From NCBI GenBank assembly GCA_937862815.1, contig CALMED010000005.1, positions 1 to 64,000 on the forward strand: 64,000 nt of DNA, read 5' to 3'. This document shows positions 43,226 through 53,565 of this stretch, piece by piece. The position numbers were made by a program, and so were the translations under genes. Source of the stretch: an uncultured Chitinophagaceae bacterium (GTDB lineage Bacteria; Bacteroidota; Bacteroidia; Chitinophagales; Chitinophagaceae). Below the pieces are notes generated by a model. The model saw nothing but the letters and a program-made list of their open reading frames with translations, searched no databases and was not told the origin of the DNA. Numbering within the stretch: the first letter of the stretch is position 1; each line of letters begins with the position of its first letter.

Positions 43226-45796
43226 ATGATTGTTACGTTCGCCCGCATGCTCCTGGTAACCGCCGGCCTGTACCTGGCGGGTATTACCGTTGCGCAAAAC
43301 CGCCCCCCGGTACCGGCACCTTCACCGGTCAACGGCACCCCGCAACAGCAGGTTCCTCCCGTGGCGCCTGCTGCCCAACGCTCCGGCCCCCGGCCGTATA
43401 AAGATGTGATTACCGACAAAGCCATCAGCAAAAAAGGCCTGTTCTCCGTTCATAAGGTTGATGACAAGTGGTATTTTGAGATTCCGGACTCTCTGATGGG
43501 CCGCGACATCCTCGTGGTGAGCCGGATTTCCAAAGCGGCCGCCGGTCTCAGCAACGGCTTTTCGGGCTATGCAGGCGACATCATCAACAACAACGTGATC
43601 CGGTTTGAAAAAGGACCCAATAACAAGGTCTTCCTGAAACGGATCTCCTACGACCAACGGGGAACGGATGAAAACGGCATGTACCAGGCCGTGGTTAACT
43701 CCAACATGCCCCCCATCATGCAGGCCTTTGATGTGCGGTCGTACGGCAATGACTCCGTAACACGTACCCGTTCAACGGTCATAGAGCTCACCGATTACCT
43801 CGCGGGCGACAACGATGTGTTATTCTTTAACAGCCGCACCAAGTCCGGCTTCCAGCTGGGAACCCAGCAGGCCGACAAATCGTACGTGGAAACGGTTCGC
43901 ACCTACCCCATCAACATCGAAATCAAAACAGTAAAAACCTATGCCCGCAGCGCATCCACCGGTGGAGGTTCCAATCCATTTGCCGCTGCCCCCGCCGGTG
44001 GCCTGTATACCTTAACCCTCAACAGTTCGCTGCTGCTTTTACCGGCCAAACCCGCCCGGCCCCGCTATTTTGATCCAAGGGTGGGTTATTTCACCCGCAG
44101 TTATACCGATTTTGATGCCAACCCACAGGGCGTGAAGGAAATTGAAATGGCCGTCCGCTGGAAGCTGGAACCCAAACCGGAGGATGTAGATAAATACCTG
44201 CGGGGAGAATTGGTGGAACCCCAGCAACCCATTGTCTATTATATTGACCCCGCCACCCCCAAAAAATGGGTGCCCTACCTCATGCAGGGAGTGAACGACT
44301 GGCAGGTAGCGTTTGAAAAAGCAGGCTTCAAAAATGCCATCATGGGCAAGCTGGCCCCCACCCCTGCAGAAGACAGCACCTGGAGCCTGGAAGATGCCCG
44401 CTTCAGCGCCATCGTTTACAAACCCTCGCCGGTACAGAATGCAAGTGGACCCAATGTACACGACCCCCGCAGCGGCCAGATCCTGGAAAGCCACATCAAC
44501 TGGTACCACAATGTAATGCAGTTGCTGCGTAACTGGTATTTCATCCAGACGGCCGCTGTGGATACGGGCGCCCGGAAAATGGTATTTGACGATGCGCTCA
44601 TGGGCGAGCTCATCCGCTTTGTTGCAGCCCATGAAGTGGGCCATACCCTGGGATTACGGCACAACTTCGGTTCCTCCTCCACCGTTCCGGTTGACAGTTT
44701 GCGCAACAAACGCTGGGTGGAAGCAAACGGCCATACGCCTTCCATCATGGACTATGCCCGCTTCAACTATGTAGCCCAGCCGGAAGACAACATCAGCAGG
44801 GGGGGGCTTTTTGCCCGGATCGGGGATTACGATAAGTGGGCCATTGAATGGGGGTACCGCTGGCTGCCGCAGTTTAAGTCGGCCACCGAAGAAGTACCCT
44901 ACCTCCAGCAACTCACCACCGAACGCCTGAAAAATAAACGTCTCTGGTTTGGCACCGAAACCAACCCCGATGACCCCCGGAGCCAGAACGAAGACCTGGG
45001 CAACAATGCCATGAAAGCTGGTTTCTATGGGATTAAAAATCTGCAGCGCATCGTACCCAACCTTGTAAAATGGACCCGTCAGCCAAACGAAAGTTATGAA
45101 AGCCTGGGCGAGATGTACGGACAGGTAACCGGTCAGTTTGGGCGTTACCTGGGCCATGTGGCTAAAAACATCGGGGGCATCTATGAAACACCCCGCATGC
45201 GGGAACAGGAAGGACCGGTGTACGAATACACCCCCAAAAGCATTCAGAAAGAGGCCATGCAATTCCTCAACCAGCAGATCTTTAACACCCCCACCTGGTT
45301 GCTGGAAGCGGACGTGTTGAACAAGACAGGCGACAACCCGCTGATCACCATTGGCACCCGCCAGGAGTCGGTACTGAACCGGATCGTAAGTACGTCCACC
45401 CTGTACAAACTCTTTGCCATGGAAGCCCAGCAGGGTGCCAACGCCTACCGGGCCACGGAAATGATGGACGACCTGCGCCGCTCTATTTTCGGCGAACTGT
45501 ATGCCCGCAAAGCAACGGACATCTACCGCCGGAACCTCCAGAAACTTTTTGTGGAACGCATGATTTCACTGTTGCCCTCCTCTGCACCGGTACCGGTGCT
45601 CAGCAGTGGTATTTCCATCCAGATAGGGCCGGCACTTAATGTCAAAAATACCGATGCCTATTCTGTGTTGCGGGGTACACTCCGTACCATCCGGAACGAC
45701 ATCCGCACCGGGCTGCCGCTGGTGACCGACCCCATGACCCGCCTGCACCTCCAGGACCTGGCCGACCGCATCACCCAGGCCGTAGAGCCGAAATAA
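43226..45796 (+). CDS. Exported zinc-dependent metalloprotease (DUF5117/DUF5118/DUF4953 type)
   Basis: 856 residues from ATG 43226, which puts the signal peptide MLLVTAGLYLAGITVAQ at the N-terminus; an upstream ATG at 42995 would add an unlikely 77-residue extension. A DUF5118-like short region (YKDVITDKAISKKGLFSVHKV), a DUF5117-like beta domain, then the catalytic part with HEVGHTLGLRH at 469-479 and a downstream PSIMDYARFNY that supplies the Met-turn. Such proteins are abundant in Bacteroidota; the substrate is unknown. It stands alone and ends in a clear terminator. Confidence 0.9.
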   Translation: MIVTFARMLLVTAGLYLAGITVAQNRPPVPAPSPVNGTPQQQVPPVAPAAQRSGPRPYKDVITDKAISKKGLFSVHKVDDKWYFEIPDSLMGRDILVVSRISKAAAGLSNGFSGYAGDIINNNVIRFEKGPNNKVFLKRISYDQRGTDENGMYQAVVNSNMPPIMQAFDVRSYGNDSVTRTRSTVIELTDYLAGDNDVLFFNSRTKSGFQLGTQQADKSYVETVRTYPINIEIKTVKTYARSASTGGGSNPFAAAPAGGLYTLTLNSSLLLLPAKPARPRYFDPRVGYFTRSYTDFDANPQGVKEIEMAVRWKLEPKPEDVDKYLRGELVEPQQPIVYYIDPATPKKWVPYLMQGVNDWQVAFEKAGFKNAIMGKLAPTPAEDSTWSLEDARFSAIVYKPSPVQNASGPNVHDPRSGQILESHINWYHNVMQLLRNWYFIQTAAVDTGARKMVFDDALMGELIRFVAAHEVGHTLGLRHNFGSSSTVPVDSLRNKRWVEANGHTPSIMDYARFNYVAQPEDNISRGGLFARIGDYDKWAIEWGYRWLPQFKSATEEVPYLQQLTTERLKNKRLWFGTETNPDDPRSQNEDLGNNAMKAGFYGIKNLQRIVPNLVKWTRQPNESYESLGEMYGQVTGQFGRYLGHVAKNIGGIYETPRMREQEGPVYEYTPKSIQKEAMQFLNQQIFNTPTWLLEADVLNKTGDNPLITIGTRQESVLNRIVSTSTLYKLFAMEAQQGANAYRATEMMDDLRRSIFGELYARKATDIYRRNLQKLFVERMISLLPSSAPVPVLSSGISIQIGPALNVKNTDAYSVLRGTLRTIRNDIRTGLPLVTDPMTRLHLQDLADRITQAVEPK

Positions 45797-45817
45797 ATCT
45801 CCGGCACTATAACATAA

Positions 45818-45847
45818 ATGCCACACCGCTGGGTGTGGCATTTTTTA
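45818..45847 (+). terminator. Rho-independent terminator of the metalloprotease gene
   Basis: ATGCCACACC pairs with GGTGTGGCAT around a short loop, followed by TTTTTTATT. It also separates the convergent ABC permease gene. Confidence 0.92.
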
Positions 45848-45863
45848 TTGCAGCATGTTTCAT

Positions 45864-47141
45864 TTACTCATAGCGCAGGGCATCAATGGGATCGAGGCGG
45901 GAGGCCTTGACGGCCGGATACAATCCGGCCACCAGCCCGGTGGCAAAACAAATAAACACCCCTATCAGCACCCATATCCACGGTACCACAAAGCCGGTTT
46001 TGAGGTACATCGAAAACAGGTTGCCCACCAAAATGCCCAGCACGATACCAAAACCGGCACCCAGCAGACTGATGAGTACACTTTCCCACAGAAACTGCGA
46101 ACGGATGGTGGCCGGCTTGGCGCCCACTGATTTGGACAAACCGATTTCACGGGTACGTTCGCTCACCGCCACCAGCATGATGTTGGTAAGACCAATAGCG
46201 GCACCCAGCAGGGTGATGATGCCGATGACCATGGCCGCGTACCGCACATACCGCAGGGTGTTCTTGAGTGTTTCCACCAGTGTATCGCTGCGGTCGATGT
46301 AAAAATTATCGGCATCCTGGAAATGCAACTTCCGCACCTGCCGGAACAGGCCGGTGGCCTCCCCCACAGCTGCATCCATGTGCTGGAAATCCTCTGCCCG
46401 TATGGTGATGTTATAACTTCCCTCGCTGCTGAACACCCGCCGCACGTTGTTGGTGCTGGTTATAGCAATGTTGTCCAGCGCCAGGAAGGAACTCGCCCCC
46501 CGGGGCTGCATGGTGCCGATGATGCGGTAGCGACCCGCCCCGATGCGGATCAATTTGCCGATGGCCTGGTCGTGCTTGCCGCGGAAGAGCTTGTCCACCA
46601 GGTCGCTGCCGATGATCACCACGTTGCGTCCGCTTTGCAGGTCGGTGACGGAAAAATTACGACCGGCCTTCAGCAGGTAGCCGCTGTTGAGCAGGTAATT
46701 CTCATCTCCGCCAATCATCCGCACATTGGGATTGGTCTTCTGTTCATTGAAAAAAACCGTTGCGTTTCCGGTGGCAAATTTAGACACACTCACCGTGGCC
46801 GGATAGGCGAATTGGTCTTTAAACCGTTTCGCTTCTTCCCAGGTGATGATGCGGCCCAGCGTGGAAGCCCGTTGGCGGCTGGAGCCACGGCGCTCCCGTG
46901 TGAGATCACTGCGGGGTGGTCCGCCAAACCGGATGTTGCGCTCCCGGAAGCGGATGCTGAACGAGTTGGCCCCCAGGATGGAGAAATTTTCATACAGGCT
47001 CTGGTTCATGGCTTCGATGGCCGTAATGATGCCAATAAGCGCCATGATGCCAAAAGCAATGATGGAAACCGTGATACCGGTGCGGAGCCGGTTGGAACGT
47101 ACCGTACGCCAGGCGAGGGATAAAATATCCGGAAGTGTCAT
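45864..47141 (-). CDS. MacB/FtsX-type ABC transporter permease
   Basis: 425 residues from ATG 47141 (SLAWRTVRSNRLRTGITVSIIAFGIMALIGIITAI). MacB_PCD periplasmic domain at about 50-275, then the FtsX-like permease domain with three helices at about 300-420 (GIITLLGAAIGLTNIMLVAVSERTREIGLSKSVGAK is the hallmark loop). Four helices in total. No ATPase gene is adjacent in the window. It lies 56 bases after nuoN on the same strand and may be read through from the nuo operon. Probably exports a lipid or peptide or takes part in envelope homeostasis. Confidence 0.88.
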   Translation of the reverse strand: MTLPDILSLAWRTVRSNRLRTGITVSIIAFGIMALIGIITAIEAMNQSLYENFSILGANSFSIRFRERNIRFGGPPRSDLTRERRGSSRQRASTLGRIITWEEAKRFKDQFAYPATVSVSKFATGNATVFFNEQKTNPNVRMIGGDENYLLNSGYLLKAGRNFSVTDLQSGRNVVIIGSDLVDKLFRGKHDQAIGKLIRIGAGRYRIIGTMQPRGASSFLALDNIAITSTNNVRRVFSSEGSYNITIRAEDFQHMDAAVGEATGLFRQVRKLHFQDADNFYIDRSDTLVETLKNTLRYVRYAAMVIGIITLLGAAIGLTNIMLVAVSERTREIGLSKSVGAKPATIRSQFLWESVLISLLGAGFGIVLGILVGNLFSMYLKTGFVVPWIWVLIGVFICFATGLVAGLYPAVKASRLDPIDALRYE

Positions 47142-47197
47142 AGATGGTACCCCGAAAGTAAGCAACCCGGCCGGATAAACCATCCGGAAGCTGTTGA

Positions 47198-48580
47198 TCA
47201 GCGTACATTCAGCCAGTCGAGCAGCAACTGGTGGGGAAAAACACCCAGCAGGATGATCAGTCCGGCGCAGAATAGTAATACCGCTTTAAAGCCACCCGGC
47301 AGGGGCAGGGTTTCACCGGTACCCTCGCGGAAATACATGGCCTGGATGATGCGGAAATAATAATACACGCTTACTGCCGCCATTACCACCGCAAAGATCA
47401 CCAGCCAGAGGTAAGTGCCGGTTTTAACGGCCGCCGCCAGCATGAAATATTTGGCAAAGAAGCCGGCCGTGAGCGGAATGCCGGCCAACGACAGCAGGAA
47501 AACCACCAGGGCAAAAGCCACCAGGGGCTGGCGGGCAGCCAGTCCGTTGAAGCCCTCGAACGTATAATCCTTCATATGAATGAGTACGGCAAAGATGCCG
47601 ATGGTGGCCAGGCAATACGCCACCGTATACAGCAGCATGCCCTGTACCGCCATGTCGTTAATGGCAAAAACCGCAAAGAGCATGAAGCCGGCCTGGGCAA
47701 TGCTGGAATAAGCCAGCATGCGCTTTACGCTCTGTTGGTAAACAGCTGTAATGTTGCCAATCAATAAAGTAAGGGCCGTTACGATGGCCAGCGTGGGGCG
47801 CCAGAGAGCGGTATCCCGTTCAAATGCATGCAGGAACAGATTGACAAAGGCCACCATGGCAGCCAGCTTCACAATGGTAGCCATGAAAGAAGTAAATACC
47901 GTGGGAGCACCGTCGTACACATCGGGCGTCCAGAAATGAAACGGGGCAGCCGACACTTTAAATGCCAGTCCGGCCAGCACCAGCACCAACCCGATCTGGT
48001 GAAAAAGGAAGAGTTGATCGGAGCTGTTCAGCTGCAGGTTGGCCACCATGAACGAACCGCTGCCGCCGTACAGGAAGGCAATTCCCAGCAGGAGAATACC
48101 CGTTGAAAAAGAACCCATCAGGAAATACTTCAGGGCCGCTTCGTTGCTCTTGAGGTTTCGTTTATCGCTGCCCGTTAGAATGTAAAGCGGTATGGAGATG
48201 ATTTCAATGCCCAGGAACAGGATGAGCAGGTTGTTGAAGAAGGATACCAGTCCCACCCCGGCCATGATGAAGAAAATGAGCGTGAAATATTCGTAAGGGT
48301 GATTGCCTACCTGGCTGATGGCCCGGCCGCTGAGCAGGAAGAACAGGAGCAGGGAACCGGTAACCAGCGTAAGGAAAATATAGCCAAAGCGGCTGTAATC
48401 CATCATACCGGCAAAATCAGTATCGAACAACCGGAAACCGTTCATGTCGAGCAGGTTGGCGACCAGCAGCAGCACAGCACCGGCAACCGCCAGCAGCGGG
48501 GCTGTTGCTTTACGGGCATGAAAAGCGCCGCTGAACATCATCACAATGCCCCAAACAGCCGAAAGAAAAATCAGGTTCAT
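47198..48580 (-). CDS. nuoN: NADH-quinone oxidoreductase subunit N
   Basis: 460 residues, about 14 membrane helices, one of the three antiporter-like subunits (Proton_antipo_M domain). Readable landmarks: FFNNLLILFLGIEIISIPLYIL, the central Lys-bearing helices (GLAFKVSAAPFHFWTPDVYDGAP) and KRMLAYSSIAQAGFML. Last subunit gene of the operon, 75 bases after nuoM. Confidence 0.95.
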   Translation of the reverse strand: MNLIFLSAVWGIVMMFSGAFHARKATAPLLAVAGAVLLLVANLLDMNGFRLFDTDFAGMMDYSRFGYIFLTLVTGSLLLFFLLSGRAISQVGNHPYEYFTLIFFIMAGVGLVSFFNNLLILFLGIEIISIPLYILTGSDKRNLKSNEAALKYFLMGSFSTGILLLGIAFLYGGSGSFMVANLQLNSSDQLFLFHQIGLVLVLAGLAFKVSAAPFHFWTPDVYDGAPTVFTSFMATIVKLAAMVAFVNLFLHAFERDTALWRPTLAIVTALTLLIGNITAVYQQSVKRMLAYSSIAQAGFMLFAVFAINDMAVQGMLLYTVAYCLATIGIFAVLIHMKDYTFEGFNGLAARQPLVAFALVVFLLSLAGIPLTAGFFAKYFMLAAAVKTGTYLWLVIFAVVMAAVSVYYYFRIIQAMYFREGTGETLPLPGGFKAVLLFCAGLIILLGVFPHQLLLDWLNVR

Positions 48581-48655
48581 GTTGTATTGTCTTTAAGTTT
48601 CAGCAACCGGTTGTTGCGCCGGATGCTCCGATCAGTTCGTTGTTTTCTGCCGGCA

Positions 48656-50095
48656 TCAGTTGAATACAGCCAGCAGCATGGTTACGGTATCGCCCACCAG
48701 CGCAAATACCGGCGCCGGGTATACACCCAAAACGAAAACAGCGCCCACAATCACCACCAGGCTCAGTTGTTCGTACCAGCGGATGGCAGGCATCTTTGCC
48801 GTACGTTCGTTAACCTCGCCGAAAAATACTTTCTGGATCATGCGCAGTGTATACACAGCACTCAGGATGATGCTCAACCCGGCAACCGCGGCATACCACA
48901 CATTAAACTGGAACAGTCCGTTGAACATCAGGAATTCCCCAATGAAGGCGTTGGTGAGCGGAAGGGCCACGTTGGCCAGGGCCACGATCACCAGTAAAAT
49001 CGCCAGTCCGGGCGCCTGCTGGGCCAGTCCGCCCAGTTCCCGCATGTTGCGGGTGCCCATGCGTTGCTCAATCAGATCCACCACTATCCACATGCCCAGC
49101 ACGTTTACACCGTGGCTGAAGAACTGGATGAGCGCACCCTGCAGGGCGCTTTCATTGTTGGCAAAGAGCGCGGCGCTCATCAGCCCGATGTGGGCTATCG
49201 AAGAATAGGCAATCAGGCGTTTAATATCGTCCTGCTGCATGGCGAGGAGACTTGCATAGATCATGCCCACCACACTGAGACCAATCACTACATTGTCGAA
49301 CTGGGCCGTTGCTTCCGGGAAAAGCGGGATCAGCCAGCGGATCACCGCAAACAATCCCATTTTCACCATGAGGGCGCTGAGCACCATGGTTACTCCGGCA
49401 GGTGCCTGCTCGTACGTATCGGGCTGCCAGGTGTGGAAGGGAAACACCGGCATTTTAATGGCAAAGGCAACGAAGAACAGCCAGAACATCCAGCCCTGCT
49501 CGGCAGTTGAGAGTTGCACGCGGTACAGCGACTCAAGGGCGAAGGAGCCTTCGGGGTTGCGGTAATAGAGGTAGAGCAATCCTACCAGCAGCAACAGCGA
49601 ACCAAGGAACGTGTAAATAAAAAACTTGAACGTGGCGGCAATCCGCTTCTCCCCTCCCCAGCGGGAACAGAGGAAATAGACCGGTATAAGGGCCAGTTCC
49701 CAAAAGAAATAAAACAGGAGGCCATCGGCGGCGAGGAACACACCCAGGATGCCCGCCTGTGCCAGCAGCAGCAATGCGAAGTAGTTAGCGGGTGAAGCGG
49801 GGTGGTTGTTCCAGGTGCCCAGCAGGATCAGGGGATAAGCCAGCACCGTAAGCAGGCACAAAACGGCGGATGCGCCGTCCATCTGCAGGGCAAAGCGGGA
49901 GCCCAGCTGCGGCAACCAGTCGGCCACCCATTGGTTACCGCCGGCCGCGTTGGCGCCGGCCAGTCCCCACACCATCACACCAAGCGCTGCCAGGGAAAAC
50001 AGAAGGGCCGACATCTTCGCCGTCTTTTCGTCCCGCAGCAGAAAGCCGAGCAGGCCACCGGCCAGGGGAATCAGGATCAACAGGAGTGCTACCAT
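48656..50095 (-). CDS. nuoM: NADH-quinone oxidoreductase subunit M
   Basis: 479 residues, antiporter-like membrane subunit. Landmarks: FYFFWELALIPVYFLCSRWG (Glu in helix 5), AFAIKMPVFPFHTWQPDTYE and KRLIAYSSIAHIGLM. Starts 21 bases after nuoL. Confidence 0.96.
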   Translation of the reverse strand: MVALLLILIPLAGGLLGFLLRDEKTAKMSALLFSLAALGVMVWGLAGANAAGGNQWVADWLPQLGSRFALQMDGASAVLCLLTVLAYPLILLGTWNNHPASPANYFALLLLAQAGILGVFLAADGLLFYFFWELALIPVYFLCSRWGGEKRIAATFKFFIYTFLGSLLLLVGLLYLYYRNPEGSFALESLYRVQLSTAEQGWMFWLFFVAFAIKMPVFPFHTWQPDTYEQAPAGVTMVLSALMVKMGLFAVIRWLIPLFPEATAQFDNVVIGLSVVGMIYASLLAMQQDDIKRLIAYSSIAHIGLMSAALFANNESALQGALIQFFSHGVNVLGMWIVVDLIEQRMGTRNMRELGGLAQQAPGLAILLVIVALANVALPLTNAFIGEFLMFNGLFQFNVWYAAVAGLSIILSAVYTLRMIQKVFFGEVNERTAKMPAIRWYEQLSLVVIVGAVFVLGVYPAPVFALVGDTVTMLLAVFN

Positions 50096-50116
50096 ACGAG
50101 GGTTATCTAAAGATGA

Positions 50117-52006
50117 TTAAAAGGAAATACTCAGCACCAGGAACAGCAACAGCCCCAGTACCATCCACAATACGTAACTGCCTACCTGACCGCTCTGCAG
50201 CAGGCGCAGCTGGCGGCCGCCCCAGAGCACGGTTTTACCTACACCGTTCACCACCCCGTCAATGCCGCTTTTTTCCACAAAGCGGTTGCTGAAGCGGGCA
50301 AATCCGTTGAGGGGCTTCGTGATAATGGTATCGTACAGTTCATCTACATACCACTTTTGCGCCAGCAAACGGCCAAAACCGGAAGCTTCGCCCGTTTCGG
50401 GCTGCTTGCTGAAGCGATTCCAGGCATAGGCCACCACGGCCAGGATAAGCGCCACGCTTACGGCCAGCAGGATCCACTCGGTGGAGTGGGCCACGTCGTG
50501 AGCCGTGGCATAAGTGGCTGATTCGGCAAATACCGGTGCCAGGTAGTTCTGCAGCCAGTGTGCATCGGCTGCAAACAGGGCGGGGATGCCCGCAAAGCCG
50601 GCCACTACCGCCAGCACAGCCAGCACCACGAGGGGTAACGTCATGGCTCGCGGACTTTCGTGCAGGTGCTGCGCCTGCTCCTGCGTACCGCGGAACGAAC
50701 CGCGGAAGGTCATGGCATAGAGGCGGAACATGTAGAAAGCTGTCAGCAACGCACCAACGAGGCCCAGCACATAATACAGCGGATGGGCGGCGAAGGCGTG
50801 CATGAGAATTTCATCCTTGGAGAAGAAGCCGCTGAAAGGCGGGATGCCGGCGATGGCAATGCAGCCGGCGAGGAAGGTCCAGTGGGTCACCGGCATTTTA
50901 CCCCCGAGGCCGCCCATGCGCCGGATGTCCTGCTCGTGGTGCAGGGCATGAATGACCGAGCCGGCGCCCAGGAACAGCAGGGCTTTGAAGAAAGCATGGG
51001 TGATCACGTGAAAAACGGCACCGGTAAAAGCGCCTACGCCCAGGCCCAGGAACATATAACCCAGCTGGCTTACCGTTGAATAGGCCAGTACTTTTTTGAT
51101 GTCGTTTTGTTTGAGTGCAATCGTGGCTGCCAGCAGGGCTGTTGCCAGGCCGGTGATGGCCACAACGGTTTGCGAGGCGGGAGCCAGGGTATAGAGGATG
51201 TTGCTGCGGGCAATCATGTAAATACCCGCGGTTACCATGGTGGCGGCGTGGATGAGGGCCGAAACGGGTGTGGGACCGGCCATCGCGTCGGGTAACCAGG
51301 TGTAGAGCGGTATCTGGGCGCTCTTACCGGTGGCGCCGATGAACAGCAGCAGGGTGATGAGGGTAAGCATACCGGTGCCGGCGCTGCCTGCCTGCGGAAA
51401 CACCGTGGTGAAGGTAAGGGAGCCGAACTGCTGCAGAATGAAGAAAAGGCCCAGCAGGAAGCCGAGGTCGCCAATCCGGTTCATCACAAAGGCCTTGCGG
51501 GCCGCGTTGCCGTATTCATGGTTCTTAAACCAATAGCCAATAAGCAGGTAGGAACAGAGTCCCACACCTTCCCAGCCTATAAAAAGGATGAGATAATTAG
51601 CACCCAGCACCAGGAGAAGCATGCTGAACACGAAGAGGTTCAGATAGGAGAAGTAGCGGGCATAGTGCTCGTTGCTTTCTTCGTGCATGTAGGAAGCCGA
51701 ATACACGTGGATGAGAAAACCTACGCCCGTAATCACCAGCAGGAAGAGCGCCGACAACCGGTCCACCTGGAAGGCAAAAGGAATGTCCACCGTGGCTGTT
51801 TTGATAAAATCAAACAACGTCACAATAACGGGACTGCTTTCGGCCCTTGTTTCGTTGAAGATGAGCCAACTCACCACAAAAGAGGCCAGCACCGCTCCGC
51901 TGCCGATGAGGGCGGTGAGCGACTTGCCCAACTGTTTTCTTCCGAGCCCGTTGATGAGGAAGCCCACCAGGGGAAACAACGGAACCAGGTATACCAATTT
52001 ACTCAT
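50117..52006 (-). CDS. nuoL: NADH-quinone oxidoreductase subunit L
   Basis: 629 residues. The distal antiporter-like subunit with the long amphipathic C-terminal helix characteristic of NuoL. Landmarks: LFIGWEGVGLCSYLLIGYW, GKSAQIPLYTWLPDAMAGPT, ALIHAATMVTAGIYM and KKVLAYSTVSQLGYM. ATG 52006 is preferred to a TTG three codons upstream. Confidence 0.96.
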   Translation of the reverse strand: MSKLVYLVPLFPLVGFLINGLGRKQLGKSLTALIGSGAVLASFVVSWLIFNETRAESSPVIVTLFDFIKTATVDIPFAFQVDRLSALFLLVITGVGFLIHVYSASYMHEESNEHYARYFSYLNLFVFSMLLLVLGANYLILFIGWEGVGLCSYLLIGYWFKNHEYGNAARKAFVMNRIGDLGFLLGLFFILQQFGSLTFTTVFPQAGSAGTGMLTLITLLLFIGATGKSAQIPLYTWLPDAMAGPTPVSALIHAATMVTAGIYMIARSNILYTLAPASQTVVAITGLATALLAATIALKQNDIKKVLAYSTVSQLGYMFLGLGVGAFTGAVFHVITHAFFKALLFLGAGSVIHALHHEQDIRRMGGLGGKMPVTHWTFLAGCIAIAGIPPFSGFFSKDEILMHAFAAHPLYYVLGLVGALLTAFYMFRLYAMTFRGSFRGTQEQAQHLHESPRAMTLPLVVLAVLAVVAGFAGIPALFAADAHWLQNYLAPVFAESATYATAHDVAHSTEWILLAVSVALILAVVAYAWNRFSKQPETGEASGFGRLLAQKWYVDELYDTIITKPLNGFARFSNRFVEKSGIDGVVNGVGKTVLWGGRQLRLLQSGQVGSYVLWMVLGLLLFLVLSISF

Positions 52007-52042
52007 AAGATTCAAGCTGTACCGGGATCACCAGGGGTGGTC

Positions 52043-52381
52043 TCAGTGTTTTAATCGGTTCAAAAAGTTGATATCCACACTATGAATATTGCGATACATC
52101 ATTACTATGATGGCCAGCCCCACGCTCACTTCGGCCGCGGCCACCACCATGATGAAGAATACAAACAACTGGGCTTCCACACCGGTGATAATATCGGTGG
52201 GGTTGGCCTGCACCGCGTTGGCATAATGCATCTTGCTGAAGGCTACCAGCAACAGGTTCACCGCGTTGAGCATCAGTTCCACGCACATGAAGATGATGAT
52301 GGCATTGCGGCGGGTTAAAACGCCCGCCACCCCGATGCTGAACAGGGCTACTGCAAGTATGACGTAATAGTTAATAGGCAT
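52043..52381 (-). CDS. nuoK: NADH-quinone oxidoreductase subunit K
   Basis: 112 residues, three membrane helices ([37 protein letters not shown] with the key Glu, [21 protein letters not shown]). MrpC-like subunit linking NuoJ and NuoN. Confidence 0.95.
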   Translation of the reverse strand: MPINYYVILAVALFSIGVAGVLTRRNAIIIFMCVELMLNAVNLLLVAFSKMHYANAVQANPTDIITGVEAQLFVFFIMVVAAAEVSVGLAIIVMMYRNIHSVDINFLNRLKH

Positions 52382-52411
52382 AGTAAAACTCCCGCGGGAG
52401 TGTTTAATCGT

Positions 52412-52933
52412 TTACAATTGGTTCGGCTGTTCGGCTTCTTTTTTCCCGATCACCACTGCTCCCACCATGGCACTGAGGAACAGAATGCTGCTTATTTCAA
52501 AAGGCAGCACATAATCGGTATACAGCACTTTACCCAGGTTATGAATGAGACCAGACGCGCCGGTGTCCACCGTTTTCTGGTCCAGCAGCGTTTCACTCTG
52601 GCGCAGGGCCGCCACCAGGATCAGCAACAAGCTGCCGCCGGCGATGGCGCCGGCAAATTTCAGCCACCGGTTTTTCTGCGGCTCATTGTCGGCGTTCAGG
52701 TTCATGAGCATAATCACAAAGAGGAACAACACCATAATGGCGCCTGCGTACACGATGATGTTTACCACTGCCAGGAACTGGGCGTTGAGCAGGATGTAAT
52801 GTCCGCTGATGGCAAAGAAGACGACAATGAGCCAGAGCACGCTGTACACGGGATTGCGGCTGAACACCATCATCAGTGCACTACCCAGCGCCAATGCGCT
52901 CAGAAACCAGAATAAAATTTCGCTGATAGTCAT
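52412..52933 (-). CDS. nuoJ: NADH-quinone oxidoreductase subunit J
   Basis: 173 residues with five membrane helices; AQFLAVVNIIVYAGAIMVLFLFVIML is the conserved third helix. Separated from nuoI by one base. Confidence 0.95.
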   Translation of the reverse strand: MTISEILFWFLSALALGSALMMVFSRNPVYSVLWLIVVFFAISGHYILLNAQFLAVVNIIVYAGAIMVLFLFVIMLMNLNADNEPQKNRWLKFAGAIAGGSLLLILVAALRQSETLLDQKTVDTGASGLIHNLGKVLYTDYVLPFEISSILFLSAMVGAVVIGKKEAEQPNQL

Positions 52934-52934
52934 G

Positions 52935-53504
52935 TTATACAGTCGGTTGTTGTTTGGCTTGCGCTTTCCGTTCCTCCACCAGGCCCTTTGATTTGGCGAA
53001 CCCTTCGGGATCCTGCTGCGGATGCGGGATCACCAGGTTGTCTTTGCCGTAGATAAAACTCTGGCGGCTGTAATTGGCCGGAGCAAACGTTTCGGTGAGG
53101 TAAATCGCGTCTTTGGGACAGGCTTCCTCACAGAGGCCGCAGAAGATGCAGCGCAGCATGTTGATTTCATACTTCGCAGCGTATTTTTCTTCCCGGTACA
53201 GGTGTTCTTCGCCCGGCAGCCGTTCGGCAGCTTCCATGGTGATGGCCTCGGCCGGACAGGCGACCGCACAGAGCCCGCAGGCCGTGCAGTTTTCCCGCCC
53301 TTCGGCATCGCGGTTCAGGATGTGAAGTCCCCGGAACACGGGGCTGAAAGGCCGTGTTTCTTCGGGATAATTGATGGTGACCTTCTTCTTAAAAATATGA
53401 CTGAACGTGATGCCCATCCCCTTCAGAATGGCCGGCATGTAAATCCGCTCCATGAAGTTGAGTGGACGGCGGTCTACGGCTTTTGCCCGGTTGGTGAGTT
53501 GCAT
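52935..53504 (-). CDS. nuoI: NADH-quinone oxidoreductase subunit I (two [4Fe-4S] clusters)
   Basis: 189 residues. Two ferredoxin-type motifs, ENCTACGLCAVACP and LRCIFCGLCEEACP, hold clusters N6a and N6b that relay electrons from NuoG to NuoB. The C-terminal 40 residues (QSFIYGKDNLVIPHPQQDPE) extend past the core. Confidence 0.97.
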   Translation of the reverse strand: MQLTNRAKAVDRRPLNFMERIYMPAILKGMGITFSHIFKKKVTINYPEETRPFSPVFRGLHILNRDAEGRENCTACGLCAVACPAEAITMEAAERLPGEEHLYREEKYAAKYEINMLRCIFCGLCEEACPKDAIYLTETFAPANYSRQSFIYGKDNLVIPHPQQDPEGFAKSKGLVEERKAQAKQQPTV

Positions 53505-53565
53505 GCGTCGTTTTTAAAAAGTGTGCAAATATATTTATCTGTGCGGAGAACAGCTCCGCAATCCG